DNA of 43,660 nucleotides from Chrysochromulina parva (taxonomy: Eukaryota; Haptophyta; Prymnesiales; Chrysochromulinaceae). Below are positions 34,942-43,660 of the stretch, piece after piece; positions within the stretch are counted from its first letter, which is position 1, and each line of letters starts with the position of its first letter. Location of the stretch: the NCBI GenBank assembly GCA_002887195.1, contig PJAB01000092.1:1-43660 (forward strand), given 5' to 3'. The notes beneath the pieces are model-generated. The model had not been told where the DNA came from, searched no databases, and saw only the letters and a list, made by a program, of their open reading frames with translations. A program made the position numbers and the translations under genes.

Positions 34942-36525
34942 ATGCCCACCGTGCGTCGCCGCCGAGCTCGCTCACGCATTCTACACATGTCGCAGCAAGC
35001 TGAGACTTTCGTAGCACAAAGGTGCGCACCCACACCCGTAGGACAGCCACTGCGCGTGCGCCATCATGGAGGTGCTGCCGCACTTGCAATAGTCATCTCA
35101 ACTCGGCCGCCAGCAGGCGATCGCCAGGTTGACGTTCGCCCGCCGATCCAGCTGCTAACTTCGCTACGGGTTAACGCTCCCGAACTGTACGCAACTGCAC
35201 GCGTGCTCTTGCTGGCCACCGATGATGCGGAGCTTGCCGCGCTCAAGCCGCAAGTTGGTGGGGTGCTCCTGCGTTCGTTTGCCACTGCCCTTCGCGAGCG
35301 CAGTTCCAACGCGAGCTTCGCAGACGTACACCGCATGCCCGAGGCCATTGGCTGCCTTGCACCGCGGCCCTTTGCAAGTGTCGAAGATCTTTTGCGCTAT
35401 GGTGCCATCTGGCGCACCCTCAAGCGTGCGTATGGCGCCTCGATCGCCGTAGACGAAATGCGAGCGTCTCACGTGCTGGTGACAGATGCGGACGGCTTCG
35501 TGTGGAAAGACGTGAGCGTGAGCGCCATCATTCAGAGCAGCAACACGCTCTGGTACGCCGACCACCGCGGCCGCTCGCCGACTCTCGACATCGAGCGCTC
35601 GCCGCACGTCGACACGCATGCGCGAGCACGCTCCTACTGCTCGATGCATCCGTGGGTGAGCAAGCTGTTGAAAATCGGGGCGTGGGAGGCCCACGGCCCG
35701 CGCATGGCAATCGGACGCGACTGGCAGGCGTGGGAGGAGCTGATCGCCAAGGAGGAGCTGCTGCCGGCACCGGACAGCGACATTGCCGACGACCCTCTCC
35801 TCGTCCTCAATGCGAGTATCTTTGCCGAGCTGTGGAATCATCTCGAGGGCACGTGGCGTGCCCCCTTTGCCGACGCCGTCCTGCTGAGCCTCCTCATGCC
35901 AGCCGACCTGTACAAGCATTGCGTACGCGGCGACGTCCTCTTCCTCGAGCTCATGTATCGCTCCTTCGTCTTCAAGTTCCACAGCCGCGCCAGTGCGCGC
36001 ACCGTGGGCGGCCACGTGTACCGGTACCAGTTTCGCAACTCAACCGCAGTGCTCGAGACGACGTACCCTGTGGCCGCATCGCCTGTGGGCTCCGCGTACC
36101 GGTCAGTGCTGCCGGGGGCGGCCGACCACAGCTGGTTCCATCCAGCCCCGTCGGGGTTTTCGCGTCTGTGGCTGCATCTCAACGGCTCCCTTCAAGTACG
36201 CGAAGCGATCCGCGCTGTGTACGGCGGTGGCGCGAGGAGCAGCAGTACACCCCTCGTGGCGGCGCGCCTCGACTTGCGTGGCGCGTCACGGTGCGAGGCA
36301 GTCGACCTGATCCTTCAAATGCCGGGCGGAGCGGCAGCATTGATGCTCCCTAGCAGCCCGGCCCCCGCCACGCTGTGGGCCGAGTGTGAGGGGTTGAAGG
36401 CAACAAGGAGCAAGCTAGGGAGTACTCTGAGTGGCCTTGGCGGAGGAGCGGGGCCGTTTATCGATGCCGCCGTCGATCCGCCTGCATACTTGCGCCACAG
36501 GGGCGAGTGGGTGCCCGAGTATTGA
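34942..36525 (+). CDS. Glycosyltransferase-like protein of unknown specificity
   Basis: 527 residues from the first ATG of the frame. The N-terminus is Arg-rich and a 5' exon may be missing. Residues about 60-240 look like a GT-A nucleotide-sugar fold: ALAIVISTRPPAGD (first strand), ARVLLLATDDAELAAL, LLRYGAIWRTLKRAYG and HVLVTDADGFVWKD, where DAD is a plausible metal-binding DxD. Then come KLLKIGAWEAHGPRMAIGRD, IFAELWNHLEGTWR and VLFLELMYRSFVFKFH. The C-terminal 150 residues look beta-rich. The family was not named; small NxS/NxT sites fit a lumenal protein. It is not similar to the GT61 enzyme transcribed divergently. Confidence 0.55.
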   Translation: MPTVRRRRARSRILHMSQQAETFVAQRCAPTPVGQPLRVRHHGGAAALAIVISTRPPAGDRQVDVRPPIQLLTSLRVNAPELYATARVLLLATDDAELAALKPQVGGVLLRSFATALRERSSNASFADVHRMPEAIGCLAPRPFASVEDLLRYGAIWRTLKRAYGASIAVDEMRASHVLVTDADGFVWKDVSVSAIIQSSNTLWYADHRGRSPTLDIERSPHVDTHARARSYCSMHPWVSKLLKIGAWEAHGPRMAIGRDWQAWEELIAKEELLPAPDSDIADDPLLVLNASIFAELWNHLEGTWRAPFADAVLLSLLMPADLYKHCVRGDVLFLELMYRSFVFKFHSRASARTVGGHVYRYQFRNSTAVLETTYPVAASPVGSAYRSVLPGAADHSWFHPAPSGFSRLWLHLNGSLQVREAIRAVYGGGARSSSTPLVAARLDLRGASRCEAVDLILQMPGGAAALMLPSSPAPATLWAECEGLKATRSKLGSTLSGLGGGAGPFIDAAVDPPAYLRHRGEWVPEY

Positions 36526-37118
36526 GGATTTTGTGAGCTCTGCGACGCTGTGTGCGCGCGCCCCGGCGGAAGCGAGTACGCCAGAGGCGAACTCCAACTC
36601 GAAGCAAAACGAAACACAGTCGTAGCATATTAATAAATTATTAATTGAACGGAATGTGTCGTTTTGTCTTTTGTTCATGAGCCCGCGATCTTTGAGGCTC
36701 GTACGGTATATAGTAATGTGCGGTAAGTTATAAATCGCACCACACCGCGCAATCGCAGCTGATACTCCAAGAGCAAGACACCGGCCCCATCAACGTGCAC
36801 CCATCTTTACATGTGGCCCAGGTCCGATCTCGACCAAATCTGATGACATATGCACCCCCGTGACGATCACCACCTTTGCGATTTCGCTGCGGCCGCCGCC
36901 TGCATCGGCCTCCCCACGACCTCACGCAAACCATCATGCCCATGACCAGTGCCATGATACGTTCCTGCCCATGCCGAAGTTTCGTGGTTCTGATGTGGCC
37001 CTGTACCTAATCAATCTCGATCCATCTCGGCGTCGCCCGCCGGGCGCCGCCGCTGCTGCTGCTGCCGCGCTTGCCGCGTCTGCGCGGCTCCTACCTGGTG
37101 ATCGGCCCGCCGGTCGCC
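36526..37118. other. Gene-free convergent spacer with AT palindrome and AATAAA
   Basis: ATTAATAA and its complement TTATTAAT flank a single A at 36629-36645, and AATAAA is at 36632-36637, about 110 bases after the upstream stop; this is a likely 3'-end region. TATATAG near 36708 and TTACATGTGG near 36808 are also seen. No gene was supported. Confidence 0.45.
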
Positions 37119-38099
37119 TCATATCTGCTGGCACACGGTCGCCGACACCGTCACCGTACTTGTCGGCTTCGCGTGCATGAACCGCGGCAGGTAGGATGAC
37201 GCCGGCACCGGCCGGTTGAGTGCGCGCTCGGTTTGCGCACGGCGCAGGGAGCGCAGCTCGCCAAATGGCGATTCTGCGACGGGGCTGCGCGCGGAGCTCG
37301 GCCGTTGCCTGCCCGGGCTGCGCTCCGAGTCGCTGCCGGGGCTGCTGCTGCGTCGGGTCGAGCCCTGCCGGCCGCTGCCGCGTGCGCTGCCCGCATCCTC
37401 GCGGCTCGTGGCGCGTGCCCACCCCATCTGGTCGGACAGGAAACCCATCGAAGCCGCGCGCCGCCTCTCGCGCTCCTTGGCGACCCTGATGGCCTCCGGG
37501 TCGAGCACCTCCTCGGCCTTGGGCTTCGGCGTGCGCGGCGTGCGGTTACGCGCCGAGTTCAGCGCCTTCTCCGCCTCTGCTCGCCGCTTCATCGCATCCT
37601 GCTGCCGCTGCTTCTCCTCCCTCTCGAGGCGCTGCTGCCGCTCGCGCTCGCGTGCCACGCGCTGCTCGGCGGCCTTGCGCGCTGCTTCACTGCTTGCCAT
37701 CGGCTGCTGCTTGCTCTGCCGCGCCATCATCTCGCGCACTTGCCGCTCGAGCTCGTCCTTGCTCATCTTGGCGCGCTGCGCATATGCCGCGCTCCGGGCG
37801 TGGGCGCGGCCGGCGGCCGCGCGCGTCTCCGCGGACGCGAGGTGCTGCGTGTAGCGCGCGTGGAGCATCGGATCCGATAGGACCTTGAACGCCTCCTGCA
37901 GCCGGCGGAAGGCCTCAATCGCGCGAGAATCTTCGCACTTATCGGGATGCACCTTGAGCGCCGTCTTCTTGTAAGCGCTCTTGAGCTCGGTGCCGCAGCA
38001 CCGCGACGGCTCGAGGCCAATTACCTCAAAGTAGTTGCGCGCAGCGAGCACTGACGCGACGGTGATGCTCAGCGGCTCTATGTTGGGTGTCGCCCCCAT
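37119..38099 (-). CDS. J-domain (DnaJ-like) co-chaperone
   Basis: 326 residues, single exon. The J domain spans about 22-84 with the HPD motif at 51-53 (ALKVHPDKCED), preceded by NYFEVIGLEPSRC and followed by FRRLQEAFKVLSDPMLHARY. J domains stimulate ATP hydrolysis by Hsp70. A long charged helix follows (ELERQVREMMARQ to EREEKQRQQDAMKRRAEAEKAL), then a Ser/Arg/Pro-rich tail with possible phosphorylation sites (RSSSPGSDSERSPGRQRP). There is no zinc-finger domain, so it is a type III J protein. No targeting sequence is apparent. Head-to-head with the M16 protease gene, 230 bases apart. Confidence 0.88.
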   Translation of the reverse strand: MGATPNIEPLSITVASVLAARNYFEVIGLEPSRCCGTELKSAYKKTALKVHPDKCEDSRAIEAFRRLQEAFKVLSDPMLHARYTQHLASAETRAAAGRAHARSAAYAQRAKMSKDELERQVREMMARQSKQQPMASSEAARKAAEQRVARERERQQRLEREEKQRQQDAMKRRAEAEKALNSARNRTPRTPKPKAEEVLDPEAIRVAKERERRRAASMGFLSDQMGWARATSREDAGSARGSGRQGSTRRSSSPGSDSERSPGRQRPSSARSPVAESPFGELRSLRRAQTERALNRPVPASSYLPRFMHAKPTSTVTVSATVCQQI

Positions 38100-38329
38100 G
38101 GACGGTGCCGACCGCGCCAGAGCCCACCCATTTTGGATTCGTTTCCTCGGTTTTTTTGGACACGAGTCTCATATCTCTTCGGATCTCGGACAATTTCAAA
38201 CTTGACCGCCGTCCGAATGGCAGAGCTTTTTGTTTACATTTACAGATGCATTCTCGCTGCGACATTGAGTGATGCCGCGCCAGCGCGCGCAACTAACTTT
38301 TGACGAATTTTGGCGTCCGATCGTCGTCG
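38100..38329. promoter_or_regulatory. Divergent promoter spacer
   Basis: 230 bases between the start codons of the J-domain and M16 genes. Two T-rich runs occur on the plus strand; no TATA box or strong palindrome. The M16 frame is open for ten codons upstream of its first ATG. Confidence 0.4.
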
Positions 38330-41300
38330 ATGCGCGTGCGAACTCAGCGCCTCTTGCCTCCTGTGGGCTGGCGCGCAGCGTCTTCAACAACCGCCTCCGG
38401 CTCCTCCGCTGCGGCCTCGAATGCCGTGACACGCCGTGCCATTATCACCGCAATCCTTGGCCTCACGGCGACGATTCCGGCCGCACCGACTGCGCTGCGT
38501 GCTGGCGGCGCTGTTGCGGCCGCCGGGCCGCCAGGAACGCTCGTCTACTCGGTCGCAAAAGCGGCACTCGACCGCCGTAGCTTTCGCGGCCTCGTGCTCG
38601 CCAACGGCCTGCGCGTGCTCCTCGCCTCGGACCCGGACGCCGCCAAGGGTGCCGCGTCGATGGACGTTCTGGTCGGCTCCATGAGTGACCCCCCCTCGCT
38701 GCCGGGGCTTGCCCACTTTTGCGAGCACATGCTCTTTCTCGGCACCAAAGCCTTCCCTGAAGAGGGTGGATTTGAGCAGTACATCGCCAACTACGGTGGC
38801 TCCAATAATGCATACACTGCGAGCGAGGACACCAACTACTTCTTCGACGTGCAGGGCTCGGGGCTGCCCGGCGCGCTCGAGCGCTTCGCTGGCTTCTTCA
38901 CTGCGCCGCTATTCACGCCGGCAGCCACCGGCCGCGAAGTGAGTGCCATCGAGTCCGAGCACTCGAAGAACCTGCAGTCGGACTTTTGGCGGTACGAGGA
39001 GCTGTTCAAGCTACGCGCGGACCCGAACCACCCGTACTCCAAGTTCAGCACGGGCAACCGACGCACGCTGCACGATGGCGACGACGCGACACGCGACGCG
39101 CTGCTCAGCTTCCATCGGCGCTTCTACCAGGCCGACCAGATGTCGCTCGCGCTCGTCGGTCCGCAACCCCTCGATGAGCTCCAGAGCCTCGCGTTGCGCC
39201 ACTTTGCGGCGGTGCCCGCGGCGCGCCCTGCTCTGCCAGGCGCCTCAACCGCGTACGACGGGCTGCCGCTGCCGTTCAACCCGGCGCGCGAGCCGCCGAG
39301 GGCGACGCTCATGGTGCCCGTCAAGGAGATGCGCGAGCTCAAGGTCGCATGGTGCCTTCCGGTGACCAACCTGAACGAGTGGCTGGACGCAAAGCCGGAG
39401 GGCGTGTGGTCGCTGCTCGTGCGCAACCGCGGGCCTGGCGGGCTGCTGCCGCTGCTCAAGCGCAAGGGGCTCGCCAACGGGCTCGATGCGAACGTCGAGG
39501 AGTTCTCGCGCGCCTTCGTCATCCTCTCGGTCTCCATCGACCTCACGCCCCTCGGCCTGACCAAGTGGCGTGACGTGAGCGGCCTGCTCTTCGCGTACCT
39601 GCGTACCCTGAGCGAGGCGGGCGTGCCGCCGTACGTAGTGGAAGAGTACCGCACGATGGCGCGGACGGGCTTCGAGTATGCAGAGCCCTCGCGCCCGAGC
39701 GACTTCGCCACCGACATCAGCGGCAGCCTGCCCTTTTTCGAGCCCGACCGTTGGATCAGCGGTCCTAACCTGGTCGGGTCAGGCACGGAAGTGGGCGCGG
39801 CCTTCATGCTGGACTGGACACGCCAGCCGCGCAACGCGCTGATCACGCTCGTCGCCAAGCAGCTCGAGGTGCCCGCAAGCCTGACCGAGCCCATCTACGG
39901 CACCAAGTACGCCACGCTGCCGCTCACGCGCGAGGTGGAGGCTTGGGAGGCCACGATCTCGCCCGCCGAGCTCCGCCCGCCACTCCCCAACCCATTCATC
40001 CCGACCGACTTTGCGCTCAAATGCGGCGGCGCCAGGGCGGCGTGCATCCAGCCGGCGCGCCCTGAGGTGGCGCCGACGGTGCTTGCCAACCGGCCTGGGC
40101 TCACTCTCCACTTTCTGCAGGATGCGACGTTCAAGCGGCCGCGCGCGTTCGCCTTCTTCCTCTTCCGCTCACCGCTCCTCTATGCGTCGGCGGAGGCGTC
40201 GATCACCGCTCAGCTCTTCCAGTCGACACTCGGCGACACGCTGCAGGAGTCGACCTACCAAGCGGGCCTCGCGGGTCTCGGGGCGGGCGTAGGCGCCGAG
40301 TACAACGGACTCTTCCTGACAGCGAGCGGGTACAGCTCGCGCCTGCCCGAGCTGCTCCAGTACGTGGCGGCGCAGGTGAAGACGGCCGCGCTCGAGCCGA
40401 GCGTCTTCGAGCGCACGCGCGAGGCGCTGCAACAGGAGCTCGCCAACTTCGAGAAGCGCCAGCCTGTCGGGCTGTGCTCGTACTACCGGCAGCTCGCGCT
40501 CGAGACCCCGCGTTATCCCATCGAGCAGCTGCAGGTGATCGCCACTGATGTCCTTGATTGCCATGGATTGGCCTTGTGTGCCACTCTGGTTGCCACTGAC
40601 TAGATCTGCGATCCGTCCGAGCAGGCCGCCGTCTCGAAGGCGAGCATCGACGACGTGAGACGCTTCCAAGGCGCTCTTCTCCCGGAGAGCCTCCTTGAGT
40701 GCTTCTTCGCGGGCAACCTGGACGCAGCGGACGCAGAGGCGATCACCGCCAAGGTGACGGCCGCGCTGCCCGCGAGCAGCGCGCTCGCGCCCGAGCGCAT
40801 CCCGCGCCGGCGCGTGCGCGTTGTCCCGGTGGGGCGCACGCTGCGACAGTACGTGGCGCCCAACGCGGCCGAAGCCAACTCAGCCACAGAGGTCTTTTGT
40901 CAGGTCGGCAAGGAAGATGGCGACAATTGGCTATGCCTCGCTGTGCTCAGCCAGCTGATCGAGCAGCCATTGTACGGCGAGCTGCGCACGAAGCAGCAGC
41001 TCGGCTACATCGTGCAGTCGTCTGTGTCCGAATCCGAGGGCGTGCGCTCCCTCGTCTTCTCCGTGCAGTCGGCCGTCCAGCCTCCACCCGAGGTCGAGCG
41101 ACGCATCGACGCCTTCCTCCAGAGCTTCCGACCGACGCTCGCGCAGCTGCCCGAGAGCGAACTCAAGACCGTGCGTGAGGCTCTAGCCTCGCAGGTGACC
41201 GACGTCGACCAGCGGCTCGGCCAGCAGGCGAGCCGTCTCTGGACTGAGATCGTCACGCGCCGGTACGACTACGGCCGTCCGTGGCGCTCGGCGAAGCGGC

Positions 41301-41500
41301 TGCGCGGCGTCACGCGCGAGCAGCTGCTCCACTTTTTCGACGCGCACGTCGCGCCCGGCGCGCCCGAGGGCCGCCGCCTCGTCACACACGTCTATGCCAA
41401 GGCGACCGCACCTGACGCGCCGCTCGTCGTCGACGGCGTCGACGACGAGTTTTACCTGCCGCAGCCCGACAGGTTTGGAGAGCGCGTGACCGGGGTGTAG
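38330..41500 (+). CDS. Insulysin-type M16 metalloprotease, possibly plastid-targeted (two exons)
   Basis: Exons 38330-40534 and 40604-41500 give 1033 residues, the usual size of insulin-degrading enzyme. The inverted zinc motif is HFCEH (H129, E132, H133) and the third ligand is E210 in SEHSKN, 77 residues later exactly as in insulysin; DPNHPYSKFSTGNRRTL is also diagnostic. The second half carries the non-catalytic M16 domains including YGELRTKQQLGYIVQSSV. Unusually, residues 1-75 are Ser/Ala/Arg-rich (AASSTTASGSSAAASNAV) with TRRAIITAILGLTATIPAAPTA, a twin-arginine-like hydrophobic stretch, so import into the plastid and even its lumen is possible. The enzyme family degrades small peptides. 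The intron belongs to the GATTGCC type. Confidence 0.9.
40535..40603 (+). mobile_element. Intron of the M16 gene, diverged introner-like member
   Basis: 69 nt, GTGATCGCC...TGACTAG, phase 0 after CTGCAG. The body includes TTGATTGCCATGGATTGG and GGTTGCCACTGAC, recognisable variants of the GATTGCC unit. It is in frame until the TAG of the acceptor itself. No clear flanking duplication remains. Confidence 0.65.
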
Positions 41501-41629
41501 GCGGAATTGTATATTCACACTTTCTACCTTCGTTCACAGCGTTTAAGAACCCCCTCTGCTCGGTAGCTCTATTGCTCTATTGCTCGGCCGGCCACCGGCT
41601 GCGATCAAGCCACAGACGACCACCCATCA
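41501..41629. other. Short intergenic spacer
   Basis: 129 bases between the M16 stop and the next start codon on the same strand. Contains duplicated TTGCTCTA words; no TATA box. Confidence 0.4.
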
Positions 41630-43660
41630 ATGGCGAGCACAGCCCGACCTCCGAAGGCAACGTCGGCAATCGCCAAGCCGGGCGCAGCCTGGCGAGAGGA
41701 GCTGCGCGAGCGCGTGCGCAAGGATCAGGAGGTCGCCGACCAGAGGATGAAATCGGTCGACTCTCCATCGTGGCGAGCGCGCCTGGAGGCCGTCAAGGCG
41801 CAGATGGAGGACTCGACGCTCAAGGTGGAGCTCGCAGAGCAGGAGATGCGCCGCGCCGTGCAGAGCATGCGCGACGAGCAGCGGCCCTCGACGACCGGTG
41901 GTGCGCCCGACCGGCGCTCGCGTTCGGTCGCAGACATGCAGGAGCTCATCCATGGGCTGCGCGAGGAGCAGCAGCAGGCGAAGCAAGCGCTTCACGCGTG
42001 CCAGCAGGGGATGCGCAAGGCACGCGGCGCAATCATGATCATGCTCTGGAATGGCAACGAGCGCTCCCGCCTCGAGCGGCTCTTCCAGCGGTGGGTGAGT
42101 GCCGCACTCAAGGTGATCGCGGCGGGCTTCTCCGCCGAGCGCGACCAACTGGCGGAGCACATGCGAAAGGAGCGGCGGCAGATGGAGCTGCTCGAGTCGC
42201 AGCTGCGCGCGGGCGGCTACGAGCTCGAGGAGCGCAGCCTGCGCTCCGAGTCGCTCGTGGCGCGCGTGGGTGAGCTTCAGCAGATCCTCGCGAAGCGGAC
42301 TGAGGCGATGGCGCTTGAAGTGGAGGCGACGCGCGATCGGACGCTCAAGGAGATGCGCATGGAGCACCAGCTGCAGCTCGAGGAGCTGCGCACAGAGCAC
42401 GAGGCCGCCACGCGCCGCACGTGGCGGCGCGCGCAGAGGGCGCAGCAAGCCGCTGCCATGCTCGTGCCACGCGCCCAGTACCGTCGGCTCGTCGGCCAAT
42501 GCTTCGGCGCCTTCAAGATGTGGGTGAGCCAGGAGAGGGCAGTGCGCCAGATGCGCGAGCGGTTCGAGCAGGAGGAGCGTGCCGTGCAGGAGGATCGCGC
42601 CGCCCTCACCGAGCGGCTCCTCGCCGCGGAGGCGACGGCATCGGCCGCTCTCACCGCGGCCTCGGTGGGTCAGCAGGCTGCCGACGCGGCCAAGGCGACG
42701 GCGGATCGGCAAATCGAGCGACTGCTCGAGGAAGTGGAGCAGCTGCGGAGTCGGGATGCGTCGCGCCCGGAGCTCCTGCAGAGTCTCGAGAGCTCGACGT
42801 CCGAGATCGAGCGCCTCTCCTCCCTAATTAGGGAGTACAAGGCGAGCCACGAGCAGCTGAGCGCTCAGCTCGAGGAGCAGCGCACGCTCGTCGCGTCGAG
42901 CGTCGCACACACGGCCGCGGCGGTGGCGCAGCGCGAGGCGGCGCTTGCGGTCGCGCTCGGGCAGGCGTCCGGGCTCGCGGCCACTTCGGAACTCGTACTC
43001 GAGGAGCAGCACGCCGGGATGGTCGCAGCGGCCACACTCTCCGCCGAGCTCGCCTCCATCGAGATCACGGCGGAGATTGCGGCACGCGCCCTCTCCTTCG
43101 CACTGCCGTACGCGATGCTCAGCGGCCAGCCCGAGATGGGCTCGCCGGCTGCCTCTTCATTCGCCACCGCTGCACGAGACGAGCTGAGGGAGCGTGTGGT
43201 ATGGGCGGCAGCGGCGTCGCCCGGGCTGCCGCCGCGTCTGAATCTGGGCAGAGGCGAAGGGCAGCCGCTCAGCTCGGCGCTCTCGCTGCGCTCCACTGTG
43301 CCCGCCAGTGCCGACGCTCCCGCCAGGCTCCTCGAGTCCGCGACGGCGCTCTCGACGGCGCTCGCAGCCGACACAGCCGACACAGAGCGACGCGCTCTCG
43401 CCCTCGAGGTGTCGTTGCATGCGGCCGAGGTTCGTCAACAGCAGACCGAGGCGCGGTTGCATGCGGCTGAGGTTCGTCAACAGCAGACCGAGGCGCGGCT
43501 GCTTCGCGCCGAGGCGCGCGTGCACGAGAGCGAGGAGCGTGAGGCTCGGGAGCGCGCCGAGGCGAACGTGCTGCGCTTGGAGCTCGGCGTCTTTGAATCG
43601 GCGCTGCGCCGCACGGAGCAAGCGCTCATGCAAGCTCAGCACTCCGTCGCCTCCCACGAG
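41630..43660 (+). CDS. Long coiled-coil protein, truncated by the window edge
   Basis: The frame is open from the ATG (MASTARPPKATSAIAKPG) to the last base: 677 codons with no stop. It is almost entirely helical and rich in Glu, Arg, Ala and Gln. Two segments with Trp in similar positions, RLERLFQRWVSAALKVIAAG and LVGQCFGAFKMWVSQERAVRQ, resemble the Sfi1-type repeat that binds centrin, which would suit a centrosomal or basal-body protein. A central stretch (ASLEI..IAARALSFALPYAM) is less charged. Near the edge a 42-base unit is duplicated (HAAEVRQQQTEARL twice). Function is inferred only from composition. Confidence 0.75.
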   Translation, partial: MASTARPPKATSAIAKPGAAWREELRERVRKDQEVADQRMKSVDSPSWRARLEAVKAQMEDSTLKVELAEQEMRRAVQSMRDEQRPSTTGGAPDRRSRSVADMQELIHGLREEQQQAKQALHACQQGMRKARGAIMIMLWNGNERSRLERLFQRWVSAALKVIAAGFSAERDQLAEHMRKERRQMELLESQLRAGGYELEERSLRSESLVARVGELQQILAKRTEAMALEVEATRDRTLKEMRMEHQLQLEELRTEHEAATRRTWRRAQRAQQAAAMLVPRAQYRRLVGQCFGAFKMWVSQERAVRQMRERFEQEERAVQEDRAALTERLLAAEATASAALTAASVGQQAADAAKATADRQIERLLEEVEQLRSRDASRPELLQSLESSTSEIERLSSLIREYKASHEQLSAQLEEQRTLVASSVAHTAAAVAQREAALAVALGQASGLAATSELVLEEQHAGMVAAATLSAELASIEITAEIAARALSFALPYAMLSGQPEMGSPAASSFATAARDELRERVVWAAAASPGLPPRLNLGRGEGQPLSSALSLRSTVPASADAPARLLESATALSTALAADTADTERRALALEVSLHAAEVRQQQTEARLHAAEVRQQQTEARLLRAEARVHESEEREARERAEANVLRLELGVFESALRRTEQALMQAQHSVASHE
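43415..43498 (+). repeat. Tandem duplication of a 42-bp coding unit
   Basis: Two copies (43415-43456 and 43457-43498) encoding LHAAEVRQQQTEAR, with few silent differences. The 14-residue length keeps a near-heptad coiled-coil register. Confidence 0.92.

Noticed and set aside
35164..36015. 283-codon minus-strand frame
   Set aside because: Shadow of the GT-like gene; no recognisable features.
36860..37180. Frame with YLINLDPSRRR, reminiscent of GT25 starts
   Set aside because: The motif is followed only by polyalanine and runs into the J-domain gene; no further GT25 sequence.

Overview
The window is nuclear DNA from a GC-rich photosynthetic eukaryote, most likely a unicellular alga with a secondary (red-lineage) plastid such as a haptophyte or pelagophyte. 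The case rests on short GT-AG introns, kinesin, VMA21-like, SET, DnaJ and cyclic-nucleotide-type channel genes, AATAAA-like signals after several stops, and proteins that begin with signal peptide plus transit peptide (ClpP, a small thylakoid-lumen protein, possibly an M16 protease). No rRNA, tRNA, virus or bacterial operon was recognised. The taxon is an inference; no marker gene fixes it.

Layout. 0.2-6.5 kb: PhyH-type dioxygenase (+), a glycosyltransferase-like/SGNH-hydrolase fusion (-), a VMA21-like V-ATPase assembly factor (+, two exons) and plastid ClpP (-). 6.7-16 kb: a three-exon kinesin (+), a conserved basic protein (+), a C2-domain/voltage-gated channel with a cyclic-nucleotide-binding fold (+), and a small lumenal protein (+, two exons). 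16-24 kb: a fucosyltransferase-like enzyme (+), a 3x77-bp repeat, a Sct1/Gpt2-class acyltransferase (-), and a PDZ-like/coiled-coil protein (+). 24-32 kb: a membrane-anchored coiled-coil protein (-), an EF-hand protein (+), two unknown proteins (-), a METTL21-like methyltransferase (+) and a SET-domain methyltransferase (-). 32-43.7 kb: a short unknown protein (+), a GT61 glycosyltransferase (-), another glycosyltransferase-like protein (+), a J-domain protein (-), an insulysin-type M16 protease (+) and a coiled-coil protein running off the end (+).

Architecture. Genes are packed and repeatedly paired head-to-head with about 170-310 bp between start codons (seven pairs). Four spliced or glycan-related enzymes (PhyH, GT/SGNH, GT, GT61, GT-like) suggest investment in surface or secreted polysaccharide, but the genes are not an operon and this link is inferred.

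Most interesting signal. Introns in the kinesin, the PDZ/coiled-coil gene and the M16 protease share a sequence: a GTGAGT(G/C)TCGTT head (lost or diverged in M16) followed by repeats of CTGATTGCC. Two are flanked by duplicated exon sequence that supplies the 3' AG, and a reverse-orientation copy sits in frame inside an exon between perfect 18-bp direct repeats. This is what an introner family (transposable elements that create introns) looks like. Other notable points: a channel whose selectivity filter lacks GYG, an in-frame 102-nt intron inside its C2 domain, an insulysin with a twin-arginine-like presequence, a recurrent TACATGTA palindrome in gene-free DNA, and a 54-bp repeat shared by two spacers.
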